64,000 nt of DNA, taken from NCBI RefSeq assembly GCF_000754265.1, contig NZ_CP008985.1:496001-560000 (forward strand). The letters are read 5' to 3'. Below, piece by piece: positions 8,590 through 19,921 of the stretch. This DNA comes from Candidatus Palibaumannia cicadellinicola (GTDB lineage: Bacteria; Pseudomonadota; Gammaproteobacteria; Enterobacterales; Enterobacteriaceae). The notes under the pieces are model-generated. The model worked only from the letters and a program-made list of their open reading frames with translations. It made no database searches and was not told the DNA's origin. A program made the position numbers and the translations under genes. Numbering within the stretch: the stretch's first letter is position 1; each line of letters begins with the position of its first letter.

Positions 8590-11097
8590 ATGAAAAGAAT
8601 GTTAATTAATGCCACTCAACAGGAAGAGTTGCGCGTAGCCTTAGTAGATGGCCAGAGACTCTATGATTTAGATATTGAAAGCTTGGGGCATGAACAGAAA
8701 AAAGCAAATATATACAAGGGTATAATTACCCGCATTGAACAAAGTCTTGAAGCAGCATTTGTCGATCATGGTGCTGAGCGTCATGGGTTCCTACCTTTTA
8801 AAGAAATTTCTCGTGAATATTTTCCGATTAACTATTCTTCTAACAGTCGGATAAACATTAAGGATGTACTGCGTGAAGGGCAAGAAATCATTGTACAGGT
8901 AGATAAAGAAGAGAGAGGTAATAAAGGCGCAGCACTTACTACCTTCATTAGTCTAGCTGGGAGTTATCTTGTTTTGATGCCTAATAATCCTCGAGCCGGA
9001 GGAATTTCGCGTCGTATCGAAGGAGAAGATCGTACTGAGCTAAAAGAAGCTCTATCATTGTTAGAACTACCAGAAGGTATGGGACTGATAGTTCGTACGG
9101 CAGGCATCGGCAAGTCAGCTGAAGCACTACAATGGGATCTATCCTTCCGTATTAAACACTGGCAGGCTATTAAGAAAGCTGCTGAGAGTCGTCCAGCACC
9201 ATTTTTAATCTATCAAGAAAGTAATGTCATTGTGCGTGCGTTTCGTGATTATCTTAGGCCTGACATCGGTGAAATTCTGATAGATAACCCAAAAATGTTA
9301 GATTTAGCTAAAGAACATATTACCTTATTAGGTCGTCCAGATTTTACCAGTAAAATTAAGCTCTATAGTGGCGAAATTCCGCTTTTTAGTCACTATCAGA
9401 TCGAATCACAGATTGAGTCAGCCTTCCAACGTGAAGTACGTTTACCTTCTGGGGGTTCGATTGTCATCGATACGACTGAGGCGCTAACAGCAATCGATAT
9501 TAACTCAGCGCGTTCCACCCGTTGCGGCGATATTGAAGAAACTGCCTTTAATACTAACCTAGAAGCCGCAGACGAAATTGCTCGTCAGTTACGCTTACGA
9601 GATCTTGGAGGTTTAATTGTTATAGATTTTATCGATATGATGCAGGTACGTCATCAACGCGAAGTAGAACATTGCCTGCGTGAAGCAGTGCATCAGGATC
9701 GTGCCCGTATTCAAATTGGACGGATATCTCGCTTTGGTCTGTTGGAGCTTTCTCGCCAGCGCCTGAGTTCATCATTAAGTGAGTCTAGTCATCACATATG
9801 TCCCCGCTGCTGTGGTACTGGTACTCTTCGTGATAACGAATCATTGTCACTTGCTATCCTACGTATCATCGAAGAGGAAACGCTAAAAGAGAATACTCAT
9901 GAAGTACATGCTATCGTGCCGGTGCCTATAGCATCTTATTTGCTGAATGAAAAGCGCGCGGCAGTTAATGCTATAGAGAAGCGCCAAGGTGGAGTGCGGG
10001 CTATTATCGTGCCTAATGATCAAATGCAGACTCCGCATTATGTTGTTCTTAGGATCCGAAAAGGTGAAGAAGGAACAACACTTAGCTATTTGCTACCGCA
10101 ACTATATGGTGCGGAAAAAATGCATCTAGCTGAGGAGTTCAATGCTGAACGAAAACGTCCAGAGCAACCTGCTATAGCGGCTTTCGTACGACAAGATTCG
10201 CGAATAATCAGAGAACAAACCACAGTGATCGACGCGCCCATTCGTAACCTTTTTGGTAGATTGATGTCTAGTTTAAAGTCTTTAGTCAGCGCACCACTAC
10301 CGTCCACCTTAGAACAAAAGGTTACGGAAAAAGAAATGATGCACAATCAAGATATTAATAATAAAAGTAAACGTAGGCAAAATAGTAATTGTATCCACCA
10401 CTATCAGCATAATAGCAATAATCATTTATATACTCATCAGGAAACGAGTTATGAAGAACAAAATCAGAAACATCTATTCATTCAGACAGAGTCGAAAATA
10501 ACCCATGAAGAAGACCTTATAATGGCACAAAACGAGTTTACGTGCCGAAAAGAGCGGAGATCTCAGGAACTAAAGGCTACTGAAGCATCAGTTTTCGAAA
10601 GAGAAAAACTAGAAGTACCCCAAATAAACTTGGGTAATCGTAATACTGATAATCAACTAATACAGACAATATTACCACGTCGCCAACGCCGTGCATTACA
10701 TAGAAAAATCTCTGTTCTTAATTGTCATGAAGCAGAAATCATTGTACCTAAGCAGACAGTAAATACTACCAATACGACTAATAGCTCTACCACATCTTTG
10801 ACTAATACCGCTGAGAATACAGTGAATAGAGAGTATTATCGCAGTCGATCACGCAGGTCACTGCGTCATCTACGTGTCAGCGGGCAACGTCGTCGTCGTT
10901 ATCGTAACGAACGTTATCCACTCTCTTCGCCGGTACCATTGAACCGTGCAGTATTTTCACCAGAAATGGCGTCGGGCAAAGTTTGGGTCAGCTATCCGGT
11001 GAATCCTATAGAGCGAAAAGAGCAGGAAGTAATTAGAGTACAATCCGCTCAGAATGTCTCAGATATTGAATTGCGCGTAAAACGTGCGATATCATGA
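8590..11097 (+). CDS. rne: Ribonuclease E, C-terminally shortened
   Basis: Endoribonuclease for mRNA decay and rRNA/tRNA processing, and scaffold of the degradosome at the inner membrane. The start is the second ATG ([13 protein letters not shown]), which brings numbering into line with E. coli. Catalytic Asp303 and Asp346 and zinc-link Cys404 and Cys407 (CPRC) all fall at E. coli positions. The C-terminal half keeps an amphipathic membrane segment ([13 protein letters not shown], about 551-568), the arginine-rich AR2 block ([14 protein letters not shown], about 765-778) and a [14 protein letters not shown] enolase-site-like block near 790. It stops at 835 residues against 1061, so the terminal PNPase-binding segment is missing. 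Regulated by its leader. Confidence 0.97.
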   Translation: MKRMLINATQQEELRVALVDGQRLYDLDIESLGHEQKKANIYKGIITRIEQSLEAAFVDHGAERHGFLPFKEISREYFPINYSSNSRINIKDVLREGQEIIVQVDKEERGNKGAALTTFISLAGSYLVLMPNNPRAGGISRRIEGEDRTELKEALSLLELPEGMGLIVRTAGIGKSAEALQWDLSFRIKHWQAIKKAAESRPAPFLIYQESNVIVRAFRDYLRPDIGEILIDNPKMLDLAKEHITLLGRPDFTSKIKLYSGEIPLFSHYQIESQIESAFQREVRLPSGGSIVIDTTEALTAIDINSARSTRCGDIEETAFNTNLEAADEIARQLRLRDLGGLIVIDFIDMMQVRHQREVEHCLREAVHQDRARIQIGRISRFGLLELSRQRLSSSLSESSHHICPRCCGTGTLRDNESLSLAILRIIEEETLKENTHEVHAIVPVPIASYLLNEKRAAVNAIEKRQGGVRAIIVPNDQMQTPHYVVLRIRKGEEGTTLSYLLPQLYGAEKMHLAEEFNAERKRPEQPAIAAFVRQDSRIIREQTTVIDAPIRNLFGRLMSSLKSLVSAPLPSTLEQKVTEKEMMHNQDINNKSKRRQNSNCIHHYQHNSNNHLYTHQETSYEEQNQKHLFIQTESKITHEEDLIMAQNEFTCRKERRSQELKATEASVFEREKLEVPQINLGNRNTDNQLIQTILPRRQRRALHRKISVLNCHEAEIIVPKQTVNTTNTTNSSTTSLTNTAENTVNREYYRSRSRRSLRHLRVSGQRRRRYRNERYPLSSPVPLNRAVFSPEMASGKVWVSYPVNPIERKEQEVIRVQSAQNVSDIELRVKRAIS

Positions 11098-11251
11098 CAC
11101 TGCCAGGTCAACACTAATATATCCCGTATAGAATGAAGTGATAATGGATCAGTAAAAGACGGCTTCACTCGGAAATTAATGACTAAGATGCCTGCTATTT
11201 TCATCTAACTAACCTAACTTGATACCTATCAAAGAAACGGAAAATAACTTC

Positions 11252-12301
11252 ATGACGGTACAACCAGTAGAAATTAAAATTCGCCGGCCAGATGATTGGC
11301 ATGTTCATTTGCGTGATCATGATATGTTGCGTACTGTACTACCTTATACTAGTAGGTATTTTGGTCGTGCAATTATTATGCCAAATATTATACCTCCAAT
11401 TACAACTATTATCCAAGCTAGAGCTTATCGGAAACGTATTATTGCAGCGCTGCCGGCAGGACATAGATTTCAACCTTTGATGACCTGCTACCTTACTGGA
11501 TCCCTGACAAAACAGGAACTTATTGAAGGTTTTCAACAAGATGTTTTTACTGCTGTTAAGCTTTATCCAGCTAGCACTACCATAAACTCAAAATATGGAG
11601 TGACTGATCTCACTACCTTTTATCCGATATTATCTACTATGCAAGATCTCGGTATACCCTTGTTAATTCACGGCGAAGTGACTACCGCCGAAATTGATAT
11701 TTTTGATCGTGAAGCACGCTGTATTGAACAGGTTATAGAGCCTATACATCGCAAATTTCAGGCGTTGAAAATAGTCTTTGAGCATATAACTACTAAAGAG
11801 GCCGTTGATTATATTCTAGAAGGAGATCGCTATCTTGGAGCAACGGTTACTCCGCAGCATTTGATGTTTAACCGCAACCATATGCTAGTTGGTGGAATTC
11901 ATCCCCACCTTTATTGTCTTCCTATCCTTAAACGTAGTAGTCACCAGCAGGCACTACGTGCTGCAGTGACTAGTGGTTGCGATCGTTTTTTCTTAGGCAC
12001 CGATACCGCACCACATGTTCGTTATCGTAAAGAGTCTGATTGTGGGTGCGCCGGAGTTTTCAACGCACCTGTCGCGTTGCCTACTTATGCTACTGTTTTT
12101 GAAGAACTTGGTGCGTTGGAATACTTTGAGGCTTTTTGTTCCCTAAATGGACCACGTTTTTATGGATTGCCTTTGAATAAAGATTTCATTTCTCTTAAAC
12201 GTGATGATTACTGTCAACCAGAGACGATATCTTTAGCTAATGGAGAAACAGTAGTATGTTTTCTAGCACAACAGCTATTACACTGGACTGTTATTGATTA
12301 A
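11252..12301 (+). CDS. pyrC: Dihydroorotase
   Basis: Zinc enzyme that closes carbamoyl aspartate to dihydroorotate in pyrimidine synthesis. I start at ATG 11252 ([17 protein letters not shown], 349 residues), matching E. coli PyrC; the frame can be extended to a TTG at 11219 but those residues have no counterpart. Metal-binding motifs are HVHLRDHD near the start, the carbamylated Lys in [21 protein letters not shown] and FLGTDTAPH. It stands alone between rne and sppA. Confidence 0.96.
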   Translation: MTVQPVEIKIRRPDDWHVHLRDHDMLRTVLPYTSRYFGRAIIMPNIIPPITTIIQARAYRKRIIAALPAGHRFQPLMTCYLTGSLTKQELIEGFQQDVFTAVKLYPASTTINSKYGVTDLTTFYPILSTMQDLGIPLLIHGEVTTAEIDIFDREARCIEQVIEPIHRKFQALKIVFEHITTKEAVDYILEGDRYLGATVTPQHLMFNRNHMLVGGIHPHLYCLPILKRSSHQQALRAAVTSGCDRFFLGTDTAPHVRYRKESDCGCAGVFNAPVALPTYATVFEELGALEYFEAFCSLNGPRFYGLPLNKDFISLKRDDYCQPETISLANGETVVCFLAQQLLHWTVID

Positions 12302-12491
12302 TTATTTCCCTGAATCATAGGATTTAGTAGTCACTTATAGTTACTACTCTATAATGAGATAAAGTTAGATAAAAAAATTTTTTTGTTGTATTTTTAAATA
12401 AATTGCATGATAAAAGCATTATTTTTAACAATTCTAAAATAAATCGAGCATATAATATTATTTTGCGCTTTTTATGTTTTATGGATATATC

Positions 12492-14360
12492 ATGATTACA
12501 TTATGGAAAATAATAGCTAATCCTTTTAGATGGAGTTGGCGCTTACTTATTTTTATCCGTGAGTTTATTTTGAATATCTTTGTAGTACTTCTGATCGTGA
12601 TTGTTGTAAGCATTTACCTGCAGATTACTCATACCACACCGTCCATGACGACAGGTGCTCTAGTTATGGATCTAACTGGCATCATTGTGGATAAGTCGGC
12701 AATGAAGAATAAATTTAGACTGCTTGGTCGTGAATTACTTGGAACTGCAAGTAATAGGATACAAGAAAATTCATTATTCGATGTCGTTGAGATACTTCGT
12801 CAGGCTAAAAACAATACTCATATAACTGGTTTAGTACTCTCATTAAAAAATTTTTATGGTGCAGATCAAGCTTCCCTACAGTACATCGGTAAAGCGCTGC
12901 GTGAATTCCGCGATAGTGGTAAACCTATTTATGCCATCGGTGAGAGTTACAGCCAGGCGCAGTATTTTCTTGCGAGCTATGCCAACAAAATTTACCTTAT
13001 GCCACATGGTATGGTCGATTTACATGGTTTTGCTACTCATAACTTTTATTATAAGTCTTTATTAGATAAGCTCAAAGTTAATAGTTATATTTTCCGTGTA
13101 GGTAAATATAAATCCGCAGCAGAGCCGTTCTTACGCGATAATATGTCTAAAGCTGCGAGGGATGCAGACAGTCGTTGGGTTGGACAGCTGTGGCAACATT
13201 ATCTTGATATAGTAGCTGGAAATCGCCAGGTGACACCACAACAGTTCTTTCCCCGTTTTCCCACCTTACTTGCTGGATTACGTGCTGTTAACGGCGATAC
13301 GGCACAGTTTGCGCTTCAGAATAAATGGGTGGACGAAGTCGCTTCTCGTTCTACCATTGATAAAGCAATGACTCAAGCCTTCGGTTGGAATGAGCAGAGT
13401 CAATCATTTAATGCAACGAGTATCTATGATTATCAGCAAATTTATACTAGCCAGCAGAGCGCCGCACAAAGCGCACAAAGCGCACAAAGCGCACAAATTG
13501 CTGTGATCTTTGCAAATGGCGCAATAACCGATGGACCAGAAAAGCCTGGATCTATGAGTAGTGATACCACAGCTCTTCAAATACGCGATGCTCGTTTAAA
13601 TCCAAACATCAAAGCAATTGTCTTTAGGGTTAATAGTCCAGGTGGTAGTGTCAGTGCCTCGGAAATCATTCGTAGCGAATTAGTCGCAGTGCGCGACGCT
13701 AACAAACCTATAGTTATCTCTATGGGTGGCATGGCTGCCTCTGGCGGTTACTGGATATCTACCCCAGGAAATATGATTATCGCTAGTCCCAGTACCATTA
13801 CTGGCTCTATTGGTATCTTTGGTATAATCCATACGATAGAGAATTTGCTTGATCGTATTGGGGTACATACTGATGGCGTGACTACTTCGCCAATAGCGGG
13901 AATGTCGATAACCCAAAAATTACCAGTCGAGTTCTCACAAATTATGCAGCTTAACGTCGAAAATGGTTATAAAAAATTCATCACCCTAGTCGCGGAATCC
14001 CGTAACAAAACCATGGATGAAATAGAAAAAATTGCTCAGGGTCATGTATGGATAGGTAGCGATGCCATAAATAAAGGTTTGGTCGATAAATTAGGTGATT
14101 TTGATGATGCTGTTAATAAAGCTGCTGAGTTAGCTAACATTGAGCAGTATCAACTCAATTGGTATCTGAATGAGCCTAATTTTATGAACATGCTATTAAC
14201 ACAAATAAATGCTGCAGTGTTGGCTGTTCTGCCGAACACGATTAGCGAGATAGCACAGCTTATGAACAAAGATGCTGCCTTGGGTTTTGTCGATCCGCAA
14301 AACTGCTATGCATTATGCATTAATTGTGACAAAGATGGGAATAAAATACATAGCAACTGA
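12492..14360 (+). CDS. sppA: Signal peptide peptidase A (protease IV)
   Basis: Inner-membrane serine protease that degrades cleaved signal peptides. Start is ATG 12492 (MITLWKIIANPFRW), matching the E. coli N-terminus; an upstream ATG at 12474 is less likely. One membrane segment lies at about residues 25-45. The Ser-Lys dyad is seen as Lys207 (VGKYKSAAEP) and Ser417 (GGMAASGGYW), corresponding to E. coli Lys209 and Ser409. At 622 residues it is normal length. A 9-base tandem repeat between the two halves encodes repeated Ala-Gln-Ser. Confidence 0.95.
   Translation: MITLWKIIANPFRWSWRLLIFIREFILNIFVVLLIVIVVSIYLQITHTTPSMTTGALVMDLTGIIVDKSAMKNKFRLLGRELLGTASNRIQENSLFDVVEILRQAKNNTHITGLVLSLKNFYGADQASLQYIGKALREFRDSGKPIYAIGESYSQAQYFLASYANKIYLMPHGMVDLHGFATHNFYYKSLLDKLKVNSYIFRVGKYKSAAEPFLRDNMSKAARDADSRWVGQLWQHYLDIVAGNRQVTPQQFFPRFPTLLAGLRAVNGDTAQFALQNKWVDEVASRSTIDKAMTQAFGWNEQSQSFNATSIYDYQQIYTSQQSAAQSAQSAQSAQIAVIFANGAITDGPEKPGSMSSDTTALQIRDARLNPNIKAIVFRVNSPGGSVSASEIIRSELVAVRDANKPIVISMGGMAASGGYWISTPGNMIIASPSTITGSIGIFGIIHTIENLLDRIGVHTDGVTTSPIAGMSITQKLPVEFSQIMQLNVENGYKKFITLVAESRNKTMDEIEKIAQGHVWIGSDAINKGLVDKLGDFDDAVNKAAELANIEQYQLNWYLNEPNFMNMLLTQINAAVLAVLPNTISEIAQLMNKDAALGFVDPQNCYALCINCDKDGNKIHSN
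13464..13497 (+). repeat. 9-bp tandem repeat inside sppA
   Basis: The unit GCACAAAGC is repeated three times with a fourth copy seven bases long. It encodes the Ala-Gln-Ser run between the N- and C-terminal halves of SppA. Because the unit is a multiple of three, changes in copy number would not break the frame. Confidence 0.9.
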
Positions 14361-14423
14361 AGACAAACATCTTTTTACTAGTGCTGACAGATTTATGCTA
14401 GCATAACCATAAAATTTTATTAA

Positions 14424-15443
<1,020 letters not shown>

Positions 15444-15561
15444 TATGGTTACAAAAATGCTGTCAATCAATGATTGGTATTTTCTTAGTCGTGCATATCT
15501 ATCTATAACTTAGGTTGACAGCTTAATCAATATTCTAGTATGTCTTGTTTTTTGATTAAAA

Positions 15562-16092
15562 ATGGTAAATTTTTTACATCGCTGTTCTATCACTCGCAAA
15601 GCCTGGTTATTACTTGCACTTACTGCTTTTATTTTGGAATTGGTCGGGCTCTATTTTCAGTACTTTATGTTTATCAACCCTTGCGTTCTATGTATCTACC
15701 AACGTTTTGCACTTTATGGCATAATGATTGGAGGTCTTGTAGGAGCTATATCACCTTCGACACCATTACGTTTTATTGGACTTGGTTTTTGGCTTTACAG
15801 CGCCTGGAAAGGATTGCGATCAGCTATAATCCATACTGATATTCAGCTGTATCCTTCCCCTTTTTTCGTATGTGATTTTTTTGTTAGTTTCCCTAGTTGG
15901 TTGAAACTCGATCAATTGTTGCCAGCTATATTTAGTGCCACTGGTAATTGTACCGTACATCCGTTTCACTTTCTTTCACTCGCAATCACACAATGGATGA
16001 TCATAATCTTCTCTATCTATCTATTCATTGGTTTAATTATATTATTAGTACAATTTGTTTTGGTGTATCAAAACAAAAACATCAAATACTAA
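15562..16092 (+). CDS. dsbB: Disulfide bond formation protein DsbB
   Basis: Inner-membrane protein that reoxidises periplasmic DsbA and passes electrons to quinone. It is 176 residues with four membrane segments. The four catalytic cysteines are at E. coli positions: Cys41 and Cys44 (NPCVLC), Cys104 and Cys130. The quinone-site Arg48 is present in IYQRFAL. Overlapping open frames at 15540-15839 and 15948-16151 are shadows. Its presence implies a periplasmic DsbA elsewhere in the genome. Confidence 0.96.
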   Translation: MVNFLHRCSITRKAWLLLALTAFILELVGLYFQYFMFINPCVLCIYQRFALYGIMIGGLVGAISPSTPLRFIGLGFWLYSAWKGLRSAIIHTDIQLYPSPFFVCDFFVSFPSWLKLDQLLPAIFSATGNCTVHPFHFLSLAITQWMIIIFSIYLFIGLIILLVQFVLVYQNKNIKY

Positions 16093-16323
16093 ACCTAGAT
16101 AATATAAATCATAGATCTAATCTTGATGCTAGAACTTCTAGTTCGGCTTGATCATTATCATTTGATAGGTAACAACAAATATTTTTTCCTACGTTTATAT
16201 TACTTAGTGTATTGTCTGGATATAACGGTACCTATAACATGCATGCGGTACGATAAAATCATGAAATATCGCATCTCGTAAATAAATGAGAAAAAATACA
16301 TGTATAAATCTGAGTCAGAATAG

Positions 16324-16995
16324 ATGACACAAAAGCCTATTGATCTCAAAGGCAGTAGTTTTACTTTATCAGTCATTCATCTTCATGATGCGCCGCCAGA
16401 AGAAATAAGCCGGGCAATACAGGAAAAAGTAAAACAAGCACCTCAATTACTACAAAATGCGCCGGTTATCATCAATGTTGCCAGTCTTAACAGAGAATGC
16501 AATTGGATGGAGTTGTCCAGGGCGGTATTAGCAACTGGGCTACATGTGGTTGCTATTAGCGGCTGTAATAATTCTACACTTAAAAATAAGATTATTTGTA
16601 GCGGGTTACCGTTACTGACCGAAGGCAAAGCACTTAAATCAGGAGAATCTACATTATCTATTGCAAAAACACTACTTATTAATACCCCTGTCCGTTCCGG
16701 ACAACAGATTTATGCGCGTAACAGCGATTTAATCATAACAAATAGCGTAAGCGCTGGTGCAGAACTGATTGCTGATGGCCATATTCATATTTATGGCATG
16801 ATGCGGGGGCGTGCACTAGCCGGTGCATCAGGAGATGGAGAGTGTCAAATTTTCTGTAGTAATTTATCTCCAGAACTAGTCTCTATTGCCGGTGAATATT
16901 GGCTAAGCGATCAAATACCGGCAGAGTTTTCAGGTAAAGCTGGGCGTATTTACCTACACTATGGTGTACTTTCTATTAAATCTTTAATCCCTTGA
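16324..16995 (+). CDS. minC: Septum site-determining protein MinC
   Basis: Inhibitor of FtsZ polymerisation that keeps division at midcell. The 223-residue protein has the N-terminal FtsZ-binding domain (to about residue 110) and the C-terminal beta-helix domain beginning [15 protein letters not shown], with [21 protein letters not shown] binding MinD. It is followed by minD after 15 bases and by minE, the E. coli operon order. A 231-base gap upstream from dsbB holds the likely promoter, with no motif I can name. Confidence 0.96.
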   Translation: MTQKPIDLKGSSFTLSVIHLHDAPPEEISRAIQEKVKQAPQLLQNAPVIINVASLNRECNWMELSRAVLATGLHVVAISGCNNSTLKNKIICSGLPLLTEGKALKSGESTLSIAKTLLINTPVRSGQQIYARNSDLIITNSVSAGAELIADGHIHIYGMMRGRALAGASGDGECQIFCSNLSPELVSIAGEYWLSDQIPAEFSGKAGRIYLHYGVLSIKSLIP

Positions 16996-17010
16996 CAAAG
17001 GAATCATTTT

Positions 17011-17823
17011 ATGGCACGCATTATAGTTGTTACTTCAGGTAAAGGTGGCGTTGGTAAAACCACATCTAGCGCAGCTATTGCTACCGGTTTAGCCCGTAAA
17101 AGTAACAAAACAGTGGTTATTGATTTTGATATTGGTTTACGCAATCTAGATTTAATTATGGGTTGCGAACGTAGAGTAGTATATGACTTCGTCAATGTTA
17201 TTCAGGGTGATGCGACTATCAATCAGGCGTTGATAAAAGATAAACGTACCGAAAATCTTTATATTCTACCTGCGTCTCAGACACGTGATAAAGACGTACT
17301 TACTCGTTCTGGGGTGGAAAAAGTACTCAATAATTTGAATGATATGGGTTTCGACTTCATGGTATGCGATTCCCCAGCTGGAATTGAAAATGGGGCATTG
17401 ATGGCGCTTTACTTTGCTGATGAAGCGATTATTACCACTAATCCAGAAGTATCATCAGTCCGCGACTCAGATCGTATATTGGGTATTTTGTCCTCAAAAT
17501 CTCGCCGCGCTGAAAACAATATGGCACCAATTAAGGAGTACTTGTTGCTAACTCGCTACAACCCTGGTCGCGTTAACCGTGGCGATATGCTAAGTATGGA
17601 AGACGTAATTGATATATTGAGAATTCCATTGGTAGGTGTAATACCTGAAGATCCATTAGTTTTACGTTCCTCAAATCAAGGTGAGCCGGTAATTCTTGAT
17701 ACCGAGTCTGATGCTGGCCAGGCATATTCTGATATGGTTGATCGCCTATTAGGAGAAGAATGTCCCTTACGTTTTATTGAAGAAGAGACTAAGGGATTTC
17801 TGAAACGCCTTTTTGGTGGATAA
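17011..17823 (+). CDS. minD: Septum site-determining ATPase MinD
   Basis: Membrane-associated ATPase that recruits MinC and oscillates under MinE control. At 270 residues it equals E. coli MinD. The deviant Walker A GKGGVGKTT is at residues 10-18, the switch regions are DFDIGLRNLD and CDSPAGIENG, and the C-terminal amphipathic membrane helix is EETKGFLKRLFGG. Good synteny with minC and minE. Confidence 0.98.
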   Translation: MARIIVVTSGKGGVGKTTSSAAIATGLARKSNKTVVIDFDIGLRNLDLIMGCERRVVYDFVNVIQGDATINQALIKDKRTENLYILPASQTRDKDVLTRSGVEKVLNNLNDMGFDFMVCDSPAGIENGALMALYFADEAIITTNPEVSSVRDSDRILGILSSKSRRAENNMAPIKEYLLLTRYNPGRVNRGDMLSMEDVIDILRIPLVGVIPEDPLVLRSSNQGEPVILDTESDAGQAYSDMVDRLLGEECPLRFIEEETKGFLKRLFGG

Positions 17824-17826
17824 ACT

Positions 17827-18108
17827 ATGGAATTATTAAATTTTTTTCTCTCTCGTAAACAAACAACCGCAAAAATAGCTAAGGAAAGATTAAAAATTAT
17901 CGTTGCGGAGCAACGAAGAAGCGGTCAAATACCTCATTACCTGCCTCAGTTGAAATGCGATCTGCTTAAAGTTATCTGTAAATATGTGTCAGGTTCTCCT
18001 GAGCTACTTTCGGTGCAACTGGAAATAAAGAATGGTGATATATCCATCTTAGAGGTTAATATTATGCTACCAGAAGCAGAAGAAAGTATAAGATGTCAAC
18101 AAAAATAA
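17827..18108 (+). CDS. minE: Cell division topological specificity factor MinE
   Basis: Drives the pole-to-pole movement of MinCD. The 93-residue protein has the membrane-targeting start [11 protein letters not shown], the anti-MinCD segment [19 protein letters not shown], and the topological specificity domain [17 protein letters not shown]. It is five residues longer than the E. coli protein at the C-terminus. It begins three bases after minD. Confidence 0.96.
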   Translation: MELLNFFLSRKQTTAKIAKERLKIIVAEQRRSGQIPHYLPQLKCDLLKVICKYVSGSPELLSVQLEIKNGDISILEVNIMLPEAEESIRCQQK

Positions 18109-18151
18109 TAAATGCAGCAAACTTATAGTAATGTTGTAAAGGTTATTAACC

Positions 18152-18847
18152 TTATCTATTTGTTTGAAATGCTACTTTATTCCTTAAATAAACTGGCTCT
18201 ACTTTATCTACTGACTGTGCACAGCCAGTACGCCATTGCTGTAGTGCAAGTGGTAATATATCTTGGGCCGAAGGTAGTATTACATTTTGGCCATCTTTTA
18301 TAGTTCGTCGCCTAAAAGCTATCAATACCGGAGAGATCATCCATCCTGTTCCTGCACAGAACCACTCTCCAGTAAGTTCTGATGTTAGTCTAACTAGTTC
18401 TTCAGGTTTTCGCACGGCTTCGTCTGCTTCACCTAACCAGACGCCTTTATTATTACGGCGATATGGTGCACAGTAAATTTCCCCCATACGGGCATCAATT
18501 GCCGTCAGAACCTGGTGGGCGCCAGTTTGTCGCCAGGCGCCCTGAGCTAGCGTTACTAGCGTTGATATGCCTATAAGCGACAAATTTGCACCTAATGCTA
18601 GTCCTTGAGCAATACTAATACTAATACGTACTCCAGTGAAACTACCAGGACCACGGCTAAAAGCGATAGTATCTAGATCTGATAATGTAATGCTAGCCTC
18701 AGCCAACAAACTATCCACCATAAGTAGTATGTGTTGAGTATGCTCACGTGGTGTTACAGCGAAGCGTTCGCTGATGGTGTTATCTATCATGAGCGCAGCT
18801 GAGCACGCTTCAGTAGCTGTTTCAATAGCTAAAATACTAGTCGACAT
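18152..18847 (-). CDS. tsaB: tRNA threonylcarbamoyladenosine protein TsaB
   Basis: Partner of TsaD in making t6A37 in tRNAs that read ANN codons. At 231 residues it matches E. coli TsaB (YeaZ) in length. Motifs include ILAIETATEACSAAL at the N-terminus, REHTQHIL, and FSRGPGSFTGVRI around residue 65, which mediates dimer contacts. It ends with EPVYLRNKVAFQ. It converges on minE, leaving only 43 bases between the two stops. Confidence 0.94.
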   Translation of the reverse strand: MSTSILAIETATEACSAALMIDNTISERFAVTPREHTQHILLMVDSLLAEASITLSDLDTIAFSRGPGSFTGVRISISIAQGLALGANLSLIGISTLVTLAQGAWRQTGAHQVLTAIDARMGEIYCAPYRRNNKGVWLGEADEAVRKPEELVRLTSELTGEWFCAGTGWMISPVLIAFRRRTIKDGQNVILPSAQDILPLALQQWRTGCAQSVDKVEPVYLRNKVAFQTNR

Positions 18848-19009
18848 AGATGATAAAACCCGTCAGAGAATAATCTGTTTTATATATGCAAGTTTATTCT
18901 CTAATTCTTAAATACCTACCTGCTTATAATACGATTTTTGCTAGGTGCAATCATCAGTCACATTTATTCAATAGTATTACAGGTACGCTACCAAAGTATT
19001 TATTATCAG

Positions 19010-19903
19010 TTATAAACCTAGTAAACCAATCCAGTAACCAAAAATTCCAATGCCAAAAAAGCTCATGATAATATATAGTGCATTTATCTTATGCTGCAGT
19101 AGCCACATGCAAGCAAAAGTAAGTAGCAATGGCACTAGACCAGGCATGAGTTGATCAAGTATGGATTGCATAGTTGTTAATGTAGTGTAGCCTTCAATAT
19201 TTGTTACTTCTGATACAATGAAAGGAATATTAACATGAGTCCACTTATTAATTAATGCTCCCATAACAAATAGACCAATAATTGATGCGCCTTCAGTTAG
19301 TTTCTGTAGTAAGCCACTACTAATATCCTTAACAATATTAACCCCTTTATGGTAACCATAAGTTACACCGTAGTAACGAGTGAAAATACGTACGAGGTTG
19401 AATAAAATAAAAAATAGTAGCGGTCCTAAGAGACTACCACTTATCGCAATACTAGCACCTAATGCAGCAAAGATTGGCCGTATAGTACCCCAGAAGATCG
19501 GATCACCCACACCTGCTAGGGGGCCCATTAAACCTACTTTTAGACTGTTGATAGCAGTATCATCAATCGGCGCGCCATTAGCGCGCTGTTCTTCCATGGC
19601 CATAGTCACACCAATTATTGGCGCAGCTACATATGGATGTGTATTGAAAAATTCTAGGTGCCGTTTAATTGCTTGCTTACGAGCGTCATTATTTTCTGGA
19701 TATAACCGTCGAATTACTGGCACCATAGAGAAACAGAAACCTAGTGCTTGCATACGTTCGAAGTTCCATGATGCTTGAAGTAAATTAGAACGAAGAAACA
19801 CCGCGCGAATATCACCAGGCGTTAGTTTGGTTTGGCTAGCACTAGTCGTTGTTGTATCTATTGTTTTGGTTTCGCTAGTACTAGTGGTTGTCGTATCTCT
19901 CAT
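19010..19903 (-). CDS. manZ: Mannose PTS permease IID component
   Basis: Integral membrane subunit of the mannose/glucose phosphotransferase transporter. I start at ATG 19903 (MRDTTTTSTSETK), 297 residues; the frame continues to a TTG at 19921, directly after the manY stop. GGGTGAG just upstream supports the ATG. The body is very close to E. coli ManZ (NFERMQALGFCFSMVP, GLMGPLAGVGDPIFWGT, LLTFACMWLL). The N-terminus carries a 13-residue tandem duplication. It ends the manXYZ operon. Confidence 0.95.
   Translation of the reverse strand: MRDTTTTSTSETKTIDTTTTSASQTKLTPGDIRAVFLRSNLLQASWNFERMQALGFCFSMVPVIRRLYPENNDARKQAIKRHLEFFNTHPYVAAPIIGVTMAMEEQRANGAPIDDTAINSLKVGLMGPLAGVGDPIFWGTIRPIFAALGASIAISGSLLGPLLFFILFNLVRIFTRYYGVTYGYHKGVNIVKDISSGLLQKLTEGASIIGLFVMGALINKWTHVNIPFIVSEVTNIEGYTTLTTMQSILDQLMPGLVPLLLTFACMWLLQHKINALYIIMSFFGIGIFGYWIGLLGL
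19826..19898 (-). repeat. 39-base tandem duplication at the 5' end of manZ
   Basis: Bases 19826-19859 and 19865-19898 match at 30 of 34 positions with a 39-base offset, i.e. 13 codons. They encode DTTTTSTSETKTI followed by DTTTTSASQTKLT. The four mismatches show the copies are not brand new. The single-copy equivalent in E. coli ManZ (as I recall it) is a short Thr/Gln-rich start. Confidence 0.85.
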
Positions 19904-19921
19904 TACTCTCACCCAATTCAA

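Noticed and set aside
15459..15522. Inverted repeat after gapA (GCTGTCAA / TTGACAGC) as a terminator
   Set aside because: The two 8-bp arms are 48 bases apart and no U tract follows, so a terminator is not supported.
15540..15839. 99-codon open frame over dsbB
   Set aside because: Out of frame with dsbB, which is complete and has all four catalytic cysteines.
18139..18153. Palindrome between convergent minE and tsaB as a terminator
   Set aside because: The stem is AT-rich with a one-base centre, has no U tract, and overlaps the tsaB stop codon.
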